Source: Streptomyces zaomyceticus (GTDB taxonomy: Bacteria > Actinomycetota > Actinomycetes > Streptomycetales > Streptomycetaceae). Taken from it: 64,000 nucleotides of DNA. Numbering within the stretch: the first letter of the stretch is position 1; every line of letters begins with the position of its first letter. The notes below the pieces were generated by a model. It was not told where the DNA came from, searched no databases, and was given only the letters and a program-made list of their open reading frames with translations. The stretch spans positions 1 through 64,000 of the forward strand of contig NZ_BNBZ01000007.1 of the NCBI RefSeq assembly GCF_014656215.1, in the 5' to 3' direction. The translations under genes were made by a program, and so were the position numbers. Of the stretch, positions 35,025 to 44,333 are shown in pieces.

Positions 35025-36173
35025 CTATTCGCCCAGGTACACGCGCGGGACGCGCGCGCCGATCCGGGTGACGATCTCGTACGCGATGGTGTCGGCGGCC
35101 ACCGCCCAGTCCTCGGCGGTCGGTTCGCCCCGGTCGCCGGGCCCGAAGAGCACGGCCTCGCATCCCGGCTCGGGGACGTCCCCGCCCAGGTCGACGACGA
35201 ACTGGTCCATGGCGACCCGCCCCGCGACCGTGCGGACGACGCCGTCGACGAGGACCGGGCCGCGGCCCGAGGCGTGCCGGGGAACGCCGTCGGCATAGCC
35301 GAGCGGGACGAGCCCGAGGGTCGTCTCCGTGTCGGTGACGTAGTGGTGGCCGTAACTGACACCGTGCCCGGCCGGCACCTGCTTGACCAGGGCGACGCTC
35401 GCCTTGAGCGACATCACCGGCCGCAGCCCCAGCTCGGCGGAGGTGCCCAGCTCCGGACTCGGCGAGACCCCGTACATGGCGATACCCGGACGGACCAGGT
35501 CGAAGTGGGACTCGGGAAGGGTGAGCGTGGCCGGCGAGTTGGCGATGTGCCGGACCTCGGGCTCGATACCTGCCTTCTCGGCGTGGTCGAGCATCGAACG
35601 GAAGACATCGAGCTGGGCGGCGATGGAGGGGTGGTGGGGCTCGTCGGCGCACGCGAAGTGCGACCAGAGCCCGGTGACCTTGACGAGACCGTCGGCCTCG
35701 GCCTTGAGCGCCGCCCCCACCAGCTCGGGCCAGTCGGCGGGCTGACAGCCGTTGCGCCCGAGCCCGGTGTCGGCCTTGAGCTGCACACGGGCGGTCCTCC
35801 CGGTGGCACGCGCCGCCTCGACGACCTCCTCCAGCGCCCACATCCCGCTCACGGCCATGTCGAGGCCGGCCTCGATGCCCCGGTCCCAGGGGTCGCCCGG
35901 TGTCCAGAGCCAGCACATGACGGGCACGTCCGTGATCCCGGCGGCCCGCAGCGCGAGCGCCTCGTGCGGAGTGGCCGTACCGAGCCAGTCCGCGCCCGCT
36001 TCCAGGGCGGCGCGGGCACAGCGCACCGCGCCGTGTCCGTACGCGTCGGCCTTGACCACGGCCATGATCCGGACGTGGGGGGCGACGCGGGCGCGCAGCG
36101 TGCGGACGTTCGCACGCAGCGCACCGAGGTCGATCTCGGCGCGGGCTCTGCGGGGCGGCGGTGTCTCAGTCAT
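35025..36173 (-). CDS. alr: Alanine racemase
   Basis: This 382-residue PLP enzyme makes D-alanine for peptidoglycan. The Schiff-base lysine is in MAVVKADAYGHGA (near residue 40). The C-terminal catalytic tyrosine is in HGVSYGHHYVT, and LGLVPLGYADGVPR is the family core. It starts at ATG with the polar MTETPPPRRARAEIDLGALR. The next gene on the strand is the alpha/beta hydrolase, 10 bp away. An L,D-transpeptidase gene lies just downstream, so cell-wall functions cluster here. Confidence 0.96.
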   Translation of the reverse strand: MTETPPPRRARAEIDLGALRANVRTLRARVAPHVRIMAVVKADAYGHGAVRCARAALEAGADWLGTATPHEALALRAAGITDVPVMCWLWTPGDPWDRGIEAGLDMAVSGMWALEEVVEAARATGRTARVQLKADTGLGRNGCQPADWPELVGAALKAEADGLVKVTGLWSHFACADEPHHPSIAAQLDVFRSMLDHAEKAGIEPEVRHIANSPATLTLPESHFDLVRPGIAMYGVSPSPELGTSAELGLRPVMSLKASVALVKQVPAGHGVSYGHHYVTDTETTLGLVPLGYADGVPRHASGRGPVLVDGVVRTVAGRVAMDQFVVDLGGDVPEPGCEAVLFGPGDRGEPTAEDWAVAADTIAYEIVTRIGARVPRVYLGE

Positions 36174-36193
36174 CGCGCCCAGTCTCTCAGGTG

Positions 36194-37099
36194 TCAGCTA
36201 CCGGGCCGCTTCCCCCAGATGTAGACCCGGTCACCCTTGCGCAGCACGTCCCAGAGTTTCCGGGCGTGGGCATGGCTGAGATTGACGCAGCCGCGGCTGC
36301 CGGTGGGCGTGGCGAGCTGTCCGTAGACGGAGTGGAAGGCCTGCCCGCCGCTGAAGAACTGGGAGTAGGGCATGGGGGTGTTGTAGATGGAGGACCAGTG
36401 GTCCTTGTGACGCCAGTAGACGGAGTGCCACCCGGTCCGCGTCGCGTACCCGGCGCGCCCGCTCCGGATGTTCACCACCGCGAAGGTGACCTTCTTGTCC
36501 TTCCGCACCCACATGAGCTGCCGGTCGAGATCGACGCAGGCCACCGCGTACTTCCGCACGGGGCAGCGCCGCTTCGGGTCGAGGCTCTTGCGGGCGGCCA
36601 GCAACTCGGCCCGGGCCCAGGTGACCGGCCCGGCGTACCCGTTGGCGGGCTTGATCTTCTGCTTCACCTGGAAGGCCCGGACGGCCAGACAGTCGGCGGC
36701 GGACTGCTTCCCGTCGACCTTCAGCCCGAGCAGCCTCTCGACCTGCCGCTGACGGGTCCCGGTGGCGGCGGTACAGGCGGCCCCCACCGCGCTCCGCGGC
36801 ATGTGCTCGACCCACTCGTCCACCTCCTCCCCGGGCCGGGGCACGGGCACCTCGCCCTCGGGCTGCAGCGGGGGCAGCACCTGGTCGGGCGTGTCCATCG
36901 GATACTCGGGCCCGTCCCCGGCCACCCCGGGCACGAGCGCGTCGCCCTCGCCCGGATCGGGGGCGCCGGCGAGGACCCCCGGCCCGCGTGCCTCCCCCGG
37001 ACCGGGACCGTCGGCGAAGGCCCCGCCCCCGGACGCGGGCACGAGCAGGACGCCGAGGAGAACGGACAACGACACGGCACGACTTCTCGATCTGATCAC
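36194..37099 (-). CDS. L,D-transpeptidase (YkuD) with peptidoglycan-binding segment
   Basis: This 301-residue exported protein starts at GTG 37099 and has a signal peptide (VIRSRSRAVSLSVLLGVLL to about residue 30). A proline-rich linker leads to a peptidoglycan-binding-1-like segment around QVERLLGLKVDGKQSAADCLAVRAFQ. The C-terminal YkuD domain has the HSVYGQ histidine and the catalytic SRGCVNLSHAHARKLW. It should make 3-3 cross-links or attach proteins to peptidoglycan. It lies upstream of alr by gene order but is a separate reading unit with a 20-bp gap. Relatives are common in Streptomyces. Confidence 0.9.
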   Translation of the reverse strand: MIRSRSRAVSLSVLLGVLLVPASGGGAFADGPGPGEARGPGVLAGAPDPGEGDALVPGVAGDGPEYPMDTPDQVLPPLQPEGEVPVPRPGEEVDEWVEHMPRSAVGAACTAATGTRQRQVERLLGLKVDGKQSAADCLAVRAFQVKQKIKPANGYAGPVTWARAELLAARKSLDPKRRCPVRKYAVACVDLDRQLMWVRKDKKVTFAVVNIRSGRAGYATRTGWHSVYWRHKDHWSSIYNTPMPYSQFFSGGQAFHSVYGQLATPTGSRGCVNLSHAHARKLWDVLRKGDRVYIWGKRPGS

Positions 37100-37186
37100 C
37101 CACCCACCCAATCCCCGGGCGGTCGGGCGGGCGCGCCGGGAGACGCGGGCGGGGCAACGGGTTCGGCCGAGTGGGGGTGAGGGCGG

Positions 37187-37294
37187 GGAGGTCCCGGGCG
37201 CGGGGCGCGGGGCGCGGACCGAGGGGCGTGGGGGCGCGGGGCGTGGGGCGCGGGGCGCGGGGCGTGGGGCGCGGGGCGCGGACCGAGGGGCGTG
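37187..37294. repeat. Simple GC-rich tandem repeats
   Basis: Iterations of GGGGCGCG and GGGGCGTG with two copies of GCGCGGACCGAGGGGCGTG (about 37212 and 37275). It separates the L,D-transpeptidase and nnr. Nothing else is visible. Confidence 0.65.
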
Positions 37295-37299
37295 CCGTC

Positions 37300-38748
37300 C
37301 TAGGACCCCGACGTCACATCCCGCCACGCGCCCCCCAGCGCCCCCGCCACCTCCCCCGCCGTCACCGGCCCCCGTTCCTCCGACACCCGCCGCGCCGCAA
37401 GGCCGTGGAGGTACGCCGCGCAGGACCCCGCGTCCAGGGGGCGCAGGCCCGCCGCGAGGAGTGAGCCCGCGAGGCCGGAGAGGACGTCGCCGCTGCCGGC
37501 CGTCGCCAGCCAGGCCGTCCCCGTGGGGTTCACCCGTACGGGACCTCCCGAACCGTGCACGAGCGTCGTCGAGCCCTTGAGCAGCACCGTCGCCCCGTAC
37601 CGCTCGGACAGTTCCCGTACCGCCGCGAGTCGTCCCGCCTCGACCTCGTCCCGGGCCACGCCGAGCAGGGCCGCCGCCTCGCCCGCGTGCGGGGTGAGCA
37701 GGGTCGGCGCGCTGCGGGCCCGTACCAGCGCCGGGTCGAGACCGCGGAGCCCGTCGGCATCGACGAGGACGGGCACCTCCGAGGCGAGGACCTCCGCGAC
37801 GCCGGGCTCGTCGCCGAGCCCGGGCCCGACGACCCAGGCCTGCACCCGCCCGGCCTTGCCGGGCGGCCCCGCGTGGACGAGGGTCTCCGGGTGCCGGGCG
37901 ATCACCGCGTCGGCGGCGGCTCCGACGTACCGCACGGCCCCCGCTCCGCCCCGCAGGGCCCCCTCGACGGTGAGGACGGCCGCTCCCGGATAGCGGGCGG
38001 AACCGGCGACGACGCCGAGGACCCCGCGCCGGTACTTGTCGCTCCCGATGTCCGGTACGGGCAGCAGCCGCGCCACGTCCTGGTGCTGGAGCGCCTCCAG
38101 GTCGGGTACGCCCGGCAGTTCGCCGCCGAGTCCGATGTCGACGAGCCTGAGGGCGCCCGCGTAGGACCGCGCCGGGTCGACGAGGAGAGCGGGCTTGTAC
38201 GTCCCGAAGGTCACCGTCACATCGGCCCGCAGCGCCTCCCCGGCGATCTCTCCCGTGTCCGCGTCGACGCCGCTCGGGAGGTCGACGGCGACGACGACGG
38301 CGTCGGAGCCGCGGGCGGCCCGGGCGACGGGTACGGCGGCGGGCCTGAGGCCGCCCCGCCCACCAATGCCGGTGATGCCGTCGAGGACGAGGTCGGCGGC
38401 GGCGAGCGGTTCGAAGGGGTCGTCGGCGGCGCTGTCCACGACGCGGCCTCCGGCCGCCCGGAGCGCCGCGAGTCCGCCGTCGTGGGCGCGGTCGCCGAGC
38501 AGGACGGCGGTGACCCCGGCGCCGCGCCGGGCGAGCCGGGCGCCGGCGAGGAGGGCGTCGCCGCCGTTGTCACCGCTGCCGACGAGGAGGACGACCCTGG
38601 CCCCGTACACCCGCCCCTTCCCGAGGAGTGAGCAGCAGGCGGCGGCGAGTCCGGCGGCGGCCCGTCCCATGAGGGCGCCTTCGGGCAGACGGGCCATGAG
38701 GGCGGCTTCTGCGGCCCGTACGGTCTCCACGCGGTAAGCGGTTCGCAT
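37300..38748 (-). CDS. nnr: Bifunctional NAD(P)H-hydrate repair enzyme
   Basis: This 482-residue protein fuses an N-terminal NAD(P)HX epimerase (YjeF_N; VVLLVGSGDNGGDALLAGARLA, VAVDLPSGVDADTGE) to a C-terminal ADP-dependent NAD(P)HX dehydratase of ribokinase fold (LLTPHAGEAAALLG, LATAGSGDVLSGLAGSLLAAG with the catalytic Asp). The enzyme repairs hydrated nicotinamide cofactors. The ATG at 38748 gives the normal start MRTAYRVETVRAAEAA; upstream in-frame sequence up to 38982 has no family similarity. An iron box lies about 70 bp upstream. The fused form is usual in bacteria. Confidence 0.94.
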   Translation of the reverse strand: MRTAYRVETVRAAEAALMARLPEGALMGRAAAGLAAACCSLLGKGRVYGARVVLLVGSGDNGGDALLAGARLARRGAGVTAVLLGDRAHDGGLAALRAAGGRVVDSAADDPFEPLAAADLVLDGITGIGGRGGLRPAAVPVARAARGSDAVVVAVDLPSGVDADTGEIAGEALRADVTVTFGTYKPALLVDPARSYAGALRLVDIGLGGELPGVPDLEALQHQDVARLLPVPDIGSDKYRRGVLGVVAGSARYPGAAVLTVEGALRGGAGAVRYVGAAADAVIARHPETLVHAGPPGKAGRVQAWVVGPGLGDEPGVAEVLASEVPVLVDADGLRGLDPALVRARSAPTLLTPHAGEAAALLGVARDEVEAGRLAAVRELSERYGATVLLKGSTTLVHGSGGPVRVNPTGTAWLATAGSGDVLSGLAGSLLAAGLRPLDAGSCAAYLHGLAARRVSEERGPVTAGEVAGALGGAWRDVTSGS

Positions 38749-38794
38749 GGTCGCAGTCTGCCCCAGCCCTCGGGGCCCTGCCGGGAGGCGAGGG

Positions 38795-38823
38795 TTGACG
38801 CCCACCTCCGATCGACTTAGGTT
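38795..38823 (+). promoter_or_regulatory. Rightward promoter overlapping an iron box
   Basis: TTGACG (38795-38800), 17 nt, TAGGTT (38818-38823). The -10 is embedded in the iron box of 38817-38835. The start is predicted at about 38830. Confidence 0.6.
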
Positions 38824-38835
38824 TGCCTTACCTAA
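38817..38835. promoter_or_regulatory. DmdR1/IdeR-type iron box (second)
   Basis: TTAGGTTTGCCTTACCTAA matches the Streptomyces iron-box consensus at 16 of 19 positions, with all seven outer bases on the left and six on the right intact. Regulator binding would cover the -10 of the rightward promoter. It is 69 bp upstream of nnr on the other strand. Confidence 0.8.
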
Positions 38836-39022
38836 GTGGTCGTCGACGTCCGTCTCCCGGGCGGCACGACCCTCGCCCGACCCGCCGCCGCCCGGCGGCC
38901 GGCGAAGGCACCACCCCCTGGGGGTCCCCGAACGCGCGCGGCACACGCAACCCGCCGCCGGCCCTGGCAGCCGCGCGCACACGACCGGGGGCCCGGCCGT
39001 CCTCCGACGGCCGGGCCCCCGG
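38830..39022 (+). ncRNA. Candidate iron-responsive small transcript
   Basis: A promoter with an iron box over its -10 (38795-38835) reads rightward into about 190 nt that end in a perfect 17-bp hairpin at 38985-39022. A GTG at 38836 opens an 83-codon frame that would run on past the hairpin and antisense into acpS. It has no ribosome-binding site and is arginine/proline-rich, so I regard a non-coding RNA as more likely than a protein. It could also be a leaderless small protein. This feature is inferred. Confidence 0.4.
38985..39022. terminator. Bidirectional hairpin between acpS and the iron-box transcript
   Basis: A 17-bp perfect stem, CCGGGGGCCCGGCCGTC with its complement, and loop CTCC. 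It begins 20 nt beyond the acpS stop (39042) and also ends the rightward transcript from 38830. Confidence 0.85.
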
Positions 39023-39041
39023 CCCCTCGCGCTTCCCGACC

Positions 39042-39410
39042 TCAGGCCTCCGCGATCACCACCGCGGACGCCACCCCCGCGTCATGACTCAACGAGACGT
39101 GCCAGTGCTTCACGCCCAGCTCCGCCGCCCGCGCCGCCACCGTCCCGCTCACCCGCAGCCGCGGCTGCCCGGTGCCCTCGACGTACACCTCGGCATCCGT
39201 CCAGTGCAGCCCGCCCGGCGCGCCGAGCGCCTTGGCGACGGCCTCCTTCGCGGCGAACCGCACCGCGAGCGAGGCGGCCCCGCGCCGCTCACCGCTGGGG
39301 AGCAGCAGCTCCCGCTCGACAAAGAGGCGCTGGAGCAGCCCCGGTGTCCGTTCGATCGACGCCGCGAAGCGATCGATCTCCGCCACGTCGATCCCCACCC
39401 CGATGATCAT
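39042..39410 (-). CDS. acpS: Holo-[acyl-carrier-protein] synthase
   Basis: This 122-residue phosphopantetheinyl transferase activates the fatty-acid ACP, and in Streptomyces other carrier proteins. Magnesium ligands are Asp8 in [14 protein letters not shown] and Glu in [12 protein letters not shown]. The ATG at 39410 gives the standard N-terminus; an in-frame start at 39428 would add six residues. It follows glmS on the same strand after 18 bp. A strong hairpin 20 nt downstream ends the transcript. Confidence 0.95.
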   Translation of the reverse strand: MIIGVGIDVAEIDRFAASIERTPGLLQRLFVERELLLPSGERRGAASLAVRFAAKEAVAKALGAPGGLHWTDAEVYVEGTGQPRLRVSGTVAARAAELGVKHWHVSLSHDAGVASAVVIAEA

Positions 39411-39428
39411 CTGTTCACGCTCGCACAC

Positions 39429-41276
39429 TCACTCCACGGTCACGGACTTGGCCAGGTTGCGCGGCTGGTCCACCTCGTTGCCCCGCGCGGTGGCGAGCTC
39501 GCAGGCGAAGACCTGGAGCGGCACCGTGGAGACCAGCGGCTGGAGCAGCGTAGGCGTGGCCGGGATACGGACGAGATGGTCGGCGTACGGGACGACCGCC
39601 TCGTCGCCCTCCTCGGCGATGACGATCGTCCGGGCACCGCGCGCCCGGATCTCCTGGATGTTGGAGACGATCTTGTCGTGGAGGACGGAACGGCCCTTGG
39701 GCGAGGGGACCACGACGACGACCGGCAGATCCTCCTCGATGAGCGCGATCGGCCCGTGCTTGAGCTCTCCGGCCGCGAAGCCCTCGGCGTGCATGTACGC
39801 CAGCTCCTTGAGCTTCAGCGCGCCTTCGAGGGCGACCGGGTAGCCGACGTGCCGGCCGAGGAAGAGCACGGTGTTCTTGTGGGCGAGGGAGCGGGCGAGG
39901 GCCCGGACCGGCTCCATGGTCTCCAGGACGCGCTCGACCTCGTCGCCGATCCTCGCGAGCTCACGGACGACGGCCCGGACCTCGTCGCCCCACTTCGTGC
40001 CGCGCACCTGCGCGAGGTAGAGCGCCAGCAGGTAGCAGGCGACGAGCTGGGTGAGGAAGGCCTTGGTGGACGCGACGGCGACCTCGGGCCCGGCGTGCGT
40101 GTAGAGGACGGCGTCCGACTCCCTGGGGATCGTCGACCCGTTCGTGTTGCACACGGCGAGGACCTTCGCACCCTGCTCACGGGCGTGCCGGAGCGCCATC
40201 AGGGTGTCCATCGTCTCGCCGGACTGGGAGATCGCGACGACCAGCGTGCGCCGGTCGAGGATCGGGTCGCGGTAGCGGAACTCGCTGGCGAGCTCGACCT
40301 CGCAGGGGATCCGGGTCCAGTGCTCGATGGCGTACTTGGCGATGAGACCGGCGTGGAAGGCGGTGCCGCAGGCGATGATGACGACCTTGTCGGCCTCGCG
40401 GAGCACCGCGTCGGGGATGCGCACCTCGTCGAGGCTGAGCCGCCCGGAACCGTCGATACGGCCCAGGAGGGTGTCGGCCACGGCCTTGGGCTGCTCGGCG
40501 ATCTCCTTGAGCATGAAGTAGTCGTAGCCGCCCTTCTCGGCGGCGGAGGCGTCCCAGTCGACGTGGAAGGCCCGCACGTCGGCGGGGGTGCCGTCGAAGT
40601 GGGTGACGGTGACGCCGTCCCTGGTCAGCTCCACGACCTGGTCCTGGCCGAGTTCGATCGCCGAGCGGGTGTGGGCGATGAACGCGGACACGTCGGAGGC
40701 GAGGAAGTTCTCGCCCTCGCCGACACCGACGACGAGGGGCGAGTTCCGGCGGGCGCCGACGACCACGTCCGGCTGGTCGGCGTGCACGGCGACCAGGGTG
40801 AACGCCCCGTCGAGCCGCCGGCACACCAGCCGCATGGCCTCCGCGAGGTCTCCCGCGGAGGAGAACTCCTCCGCGACGAGATGGGCCACGACCTCGGTGT
40901 CCGTCTCGGACGCCAGGTCGTGGCCGCGTTCCGCGAGCTCCTCGCGCAGGGCGGCGAAGTTCTCGATGATCCCGTTGTGGACGACGGCGACGCGCCCCGC
41001 GTTGTCCAGGTGCGGGTGCGCGTTGACGTCGGTCGGCCCGCCGTGCGTGGCCCAGCGGGTGTGTCCGATGCCCACGGACCCGCCGGCCAGCGGCCGGTCC
41101 ACGAGCTCCTTCTCCAGATTGACGAGCTTGCCCGCCTTCTTGGCCGCGGCCAGCCCTCCGTCGGAGAGCACCGCGACACCGGCCGAGTCGTAGCCCCGGT
41201 ATTCGAGCCTCTTCAGGCCCGCGACGACCACATCAAGCGCCGACTGCCCGCCGACGTATCCCACGATTCCGCACAT
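39429..41276 (-). CDS. glmS: Glutamine-fructose-6-phosphate aminotransferase
   Basis: This 615-residue enzyme makes glucosamine-6-phosphate, the first step to UDP-GlcNAc. It begins MCGIVGYVGG with the catalytic Cys2 of the glutaminase. The glutaminase domain continues with HTRWATHGGPTDVNAHPH. Two SIS isomerase domains follow from about residue 290 (CGTAFHAGLIAKYAIE, VAISQSGETMDTL) and the C-terminal LAKSVTVE completes the active site. No glmS ribozyme is present upstream, as expected in actinobacteria. The next gene on the strand is acpS. glmM, the next pathway enzyme, is 3 kb away. Confidence 0.96.
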   Translation of the reverse strand: MCGIVGYVGGQSALDVVVAGLKRLEYRGYDSAGVAVLSDGGLAAAKKAGKLVNLEKELVDRPLAGGSVGIGHTRWATHGGPTDVNAHPHLDNAGRVAVVHNGIIENFAALREELAERGHDLASETDTEVVAHLVAEEFSSAGDLAEAMRLVCRRLDGAFTLVAVHADQPDVVVGARRNSPLVVGVGEGENFLASDVSAFIAHTRSAIELGQDQVVELTRDGVTVTHFDGTPADVRAFHVDWDASAAEKGGYDYFMLKEIAEQPKAVADTLLGRIDGSGRLSLDEVRIPDAVLREADKVVIIACGTAFHAGLIAKYAIEHWTRIPCEVELASEFRYRDPILDRRTLVVAISQSGETMDTLMALRHAREQGAKVLAVCNTNGSTIPRESDAVLYTHAGPEVAVASTKAFLTQLVACYLLALYLAQVRGTKWGDEVRAVVRELARIGDEVERVLETMEPVRALARSLAHKNTVLFLGRHVGYPVALEGALKLKELAYMHAEGFAAGELKHGPIALIEEDLPVVVVVPSPKGRSVLHDKIVSNIQEIRARGARTIVIAEEGDEAVVPYADHLVRIPATPTLLQPLVSTVPLQVFACELATARGNEVDQPRNLAKSVTVE

Positions 41277-41315
41277 GGCGGCAGCCTACGACCGAACACG
41301 GCCGAAGGGCCGGAG

Positions 41316-42077
41316 TCAGGACAGCTTGGCGGCCTGCGCGTCGACGAGGGCCTGCGGCAGCGCCGCGACGCCGCCGGGGGCGAAGCTGATGGTCGAGAAC
41401 GACGCGAGCGTGTTGCCCTTCCGGAAGACGACGAGCTTGCTGGTGAACGCCTCGCCCTCCAGGTCACTGGTGACGGTGAAGGCGACCGCCTCCTCACCGG
41501 CGGTGACGCTCTCCGCCACGACCTTGCTGACCTTGGTGCTCTCCTTCAGGTGGACGACGGAGAAGCCGCCGGCGCACTCGGTGCCGGCCTTCTTCACCGA
41601 GGCGAAGGCGTCCTGGGCACCCTGCCCCTCGTACGAACCGAGCGTCACCGCCGTCACCTCGACGCCGAGCGCCCCGGCCAGCGCGTCCTCGGGCTTCGCC
41701 GACGCGTCCTTCTTCGGCTCCGCGAGCACCTTGCGCTCGGCCGACGCCGCCGGCGAACCGGGCGAGATGAAGGACATGGCGTGGGCGATCGGCGCGCAGG
41801 AGGCCTTGTCGGTGGTGACCTTGTCCGCCGTGACGACGTCCTCGGCCCCGGCCTTCTGCACCTGGTAGCCCTTGAGGTCGGCCTTCTCGACGATCAGCTT
41901 GTCGAGCTCGGCCGCGGACAGGGCCTCGGCCGCCGGCGCGGCGGTGGTGGTGGAGGCGCTGGGCGCGCCGCCCTTGCCCTTGTCGTCGCTCTTCTCCCCG
42001 CCGCCACAGGCGGTGACGAGCAGGGCGAAGGAGACGGCGGTGGCCGCGACGGCGGCGCTTCTCATGGACGTACGCAT
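41316..42077 (-). CDS. Putative lipoprotein
   Basis: This 253-residue exported protein has a lipoprotein signal (MRTSMRSAAVAATAVSFALLVTAC, lipobox VTAC, Cys24) followed by a low-complexity Gly/Ser/Thr linker. The mature part contains two further cysteines (KASCAPIA and GTECAGGF), likely to form a disulfide, and alternates strands and helices with no known enzyme motif (SVVHLKESTKVSKVVAESVTA). It resembles Streptomyces sensor-like lipoproteins of unknown role. It is upstream of glmS on the same strand with a 39-bp gap, and divergent from coaA. Confidence 0.82.
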   Translation of the reverse strand: MRTSMRSAAVAATAVSFALLVTACGGGEKSDDKGKGGAPSASTTTAAPAAEALSAAELDKLIVEKADLKGYQVQKAGAEDVVTADKVTTDKASCAPIAHAMSFISPGSPAASAERKVLAEPKKDASAKPEDALAGALGVEVTAVTLGSYEGQGAQDAFASVKKAGTECAGGFSVVHLKESTKVSKVVAESVTAGEEAVAFTVTSDLEGEAFTSKLVVFRKGNTLASFSTISFAPGGVAALPQALVDAQAAKLS

Positions 42078-42269
42078 CTGAGCTGGCTCTCTGTTCTCTT
42101 CGTGAGTTCGTGCTGACTTCGTGCCGCCTGCGGCGGCTCCCCCCCCGCGTGAAGTCCGGAACCCACGCGGCATCAGAATGATCACCCTAGAGGGAGGGTC
42201 GGACAACGGCTTTTGCGGCGTGACCGACCCCACGGCCCACGAAGGCCGCCGACCCCCGACAATGGCGGG

Positions 42270-43343
42270 GTGATCACTTCGCCGCCACGAGGCGCCAACG
42301 GGGACGGCCCCGCCGACGGAAGCGGGCCCCGCGCCGCAGCCGGGTCCGGGGGCGCACCCGCCCACGGGGGCCCCCGCCACGGCAACGGCCACCGCCGGCC
42401 CTCCGAGGCGACCCCGTACGTCGACTTCACCCGCGCCGAGTGGAGCGATCTCCGCGACAAGACGCCGCTCCCCCTGACCGCCGACGAGGTCGAGCGGCTC
42501 CGCGGCCTCGGGGACGTCATCGACCTCGACGAGGTACGGGACGTCTACCTGCCCCTGTCGCGGCTGCTCAACCTGTACGTACAGGCCACCAGCGGACTGC
42601 GCGGCGCCCTCAACACCTTCCTCGGCGAGAGCGCCGAGCAGCGCGGCACCCCGTTCGTCATAGGGGTCGCCGGTTCGGTCGCCGTCGGCAAGTCGACGGT
42701 CTCCCGTCTCCTCCAGGCCCTGCTCGCCCGCTGGCCGGAGCACCCGCGGGTGGAGCTGGTCACCACGGACGCCTTCCTCTACCCGATGGAGGAGCTGAAG
42801 GCCCGCGGGCTGATGTCCCGCAAGGGCTTCCCCGAGTCGTACGACCGCCGGGCCCTGACCCGGTTCGTCGCGGACATCAAGGCGGGCAAGGAGGAGGTCA
42901 CGGCCCCGGTCTACTCCCACCTCATCTACGACCGCGTGCCCGGCGAGCGGCTCGTCGTCCGCCGCCCGGACATCCTCATCGTGGAGGGGCTGAACGTCCT
43001 CCAGCCGGCGCTCCCCGGCAAGGACGGCCGGACCAGGGTCGGACTCGCGGACTACTTCGACTTCTCGGTGTACGTGGACGCGCGCGCGGAGGACATCGAG
43101 CGCTGGTACCTCAACCGGTTCCGCAAGCTGCGCGACACCGCGTTCCAGAACCCCTCCTCGTACTTCCAGCGCTACACCCAGGTCTCCGAGGAGGAGGCGC
43201 TCGACTACGCCCGCACCATGTGGCGGACCATCAACAAGGTGAATCTGCTGGAGAACGTGGCCCCGACCCGGGGCCGGGCGACGCTCGTCGTCCGCAAGGG
43301 ACCCGACCACAAGGTGCAGCGGCTCAGCCTCCGCAAGCTCTGA
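42270..43343 (+). CDS. coaA: Type I pantothenate kinase
   Basis: This 357-residue P-loop kinase phosphorylates pantothenate, the first step of coenzyme A synthesis. The Walker A motif is [17 protein letters not shown] (about residue 135). The conserved segments [29 protein letters not shown] and [18 protein letters not shown] match the bacterial CoaA family. The GTG at 42270 gives an N-terminal glycine/proline-rich extension of about 45 residues before [14 protein letters not shown], where the conserved protein starts. The extension may be real or the start may be annotated too far upstream. It is divergent from the lipoprotein gene. Confidence 0.93.
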   Translation: MITSPPRGANGDGPADGSGPRAAAGSGGAPAHGGPRHGNGHRRPSEATPYVDFTRAEWSDLRDKTPLPLTADEVERLRGLGDVIDLDEVRDVYLPLSRLLNLYVQATSGLRGALNTFLGESAEQRGTPFVIGVAGSVAVGKSTVSRLLQALLARWPEHPRVELVTTDAFLYPMEELKARGLMSRKGFPESYDRRALTRFVADIKAGKEEVTAPVYSHLIYDRVPGERLVVRRPDILIVEGLNVLQPALPGKDGRTRVGLADYFDFSVYVDARAEDIERWYLNRFRKLRDTAFQNPSSYFQRYTQVSEEEALDYARTMWRTINKVNLLENVAPTRGRATLVVRKGPDHKVQRLSLRKL

Positions 43344-43368
43344 CCCCCTGTCTCCGTAAGCTCGGGGG

Positions 43369-44319
43369 ATGCTGCACCTCCGGATGATCGTCCCGCAGGA
43401 CCGCACCGCCCCCGCGGTCGAGCTGATCGAGTCGACGGTCGGCACCACGCATCTCGTGGTGCTGCCCGGTGCCGCCCGGGATCCCGTCGGCGACCTGGTC
43501 ATGTGCGACGTGGCGCGCGAGTCGACCGACGAACTCCTGCACGGCCTGCGCGGCATGAAGATCGATCAGGACGGGTCGATCGCGGTGGAGAGCATCGACC
43601 TGTCGATGTCCACCCGGGCGGACCGGGCCGAGGAGGACGCCCCGGGCGAGGGCGCGGACGCCGTGATCTGGGAGCAGCTGGCGGAGGCGACCCACGAGGA
43701 GTCGACGCTCTCCTTCACCTATCTCTCCTTCATGGGCCTCGCGACGATGATCGCGGCCTGCGGTGTCGTCCTGGACAACGCGATCCTGATCGTGGGCGCC
43801 ATGGCGGTCGGCCCGGAGTTCGGCCCGCTCGCCGGGGTGTGCACGGCGATCGTGCAGCGGGCACCGAGACTGGCGGTACGGTCCCTGACCGCGCTGCTCG
43901 TCGGCTTCGCGACGGCGATCCTGGCGACGACCCTGTTCAGCCTGCTCATGGACTGGCTGAACCAGTTCAGCGAGGAGATGCTGGACGCGGAGCGTCCGCA
44001 GACCAGCTTCATCTGGCAGCCGGACCTGTTCTCCTTCGTGGTGGCGCTCCTGGCGGGCGCGGCCGGGACCCTCTCCCTCACCTCGTCCAAGTCGGGCGCC
44101 CTGGTGGGGGTGGCGATCTCGGTGACGACCGTTCCGGCGGCGGCGAACGCGGCGGTGGCGCTCAGCTACGGCGAGGTCGGACAGATGTGGGGGTCGATCG
44201 AACAGCTGCTGCTCAATCTGCTGGGCATCATGCTGGCGGGCACGGCGACCCTGGCGCTCCAGCAGAGACTGTGGCGCAAGCACCGCGGGCGTCTGAAGCG
44301 CCGTCTGCGGCGGGGCTGA
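43369..44319 (+). CDS. DUF389 domain-containing membrane protein
   Basis: This 316-residue protein has a small N-terminal alpha/beta domain (LRMIVPQDRTAPAVELIES) and a DUF389 membrane region with hydrophobic segments starting at STLSFTYLSFMGLATMIAACGVVLDN. DUF389 landmarks are NAILIVGAMAVGPEFGPLAGVCTAIV and SLTALLVGFATAILATTLF. The role of DUF389 is unknown. It follows coaA by 25 bp and may be co-transcribed. A bidirectional hairpin follows it. Confidence 0.87.
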   Translation: MLHLRMIVPQDRTAPAVELIESTVGTTHLVVLPGAARDPVGDLVMCDVARESTDELLHGLRGMKIDQDGSIAVESIDLSMSTRADRAEEDAPGEGADAVIWEQLAEATHEESTLSFTYLSFMGLATMIAACGVVLDNAILIVGAMAVGPEFGPLAGVCTAIVQRAPRLAVRSLTALLVGFATAILATTLFSLLMDWLNQFSEEMLDAERPQTSFIWQPDLFSFVVALLAGAAGTLSLTSSKSGALVGVAISVTTVPAAANAAVALSYGEVGQMWGSIEQLLLNLLGIMLAGTATLALQQRLWRKHRGRLKRRLRRG

Positions 44320-44333
44320 CCCCGTACACGAGC

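Noticed and set aside
38836..39087. An 83-codon protein-coding gene
   Set aside because: There is no ribosome-binding site, the composition is Arg/Pro-rich shadow-like, and it overlaps acpS antisense. It is retained only as the alternative reading of the small-transcript candidate.
41277..41315. A glmS ribozyme or riboswitch before glmS
   Set aside because: The gap is only 39 bp and shows no such fold. These ribozymes belong to Firmicutes and related groups.
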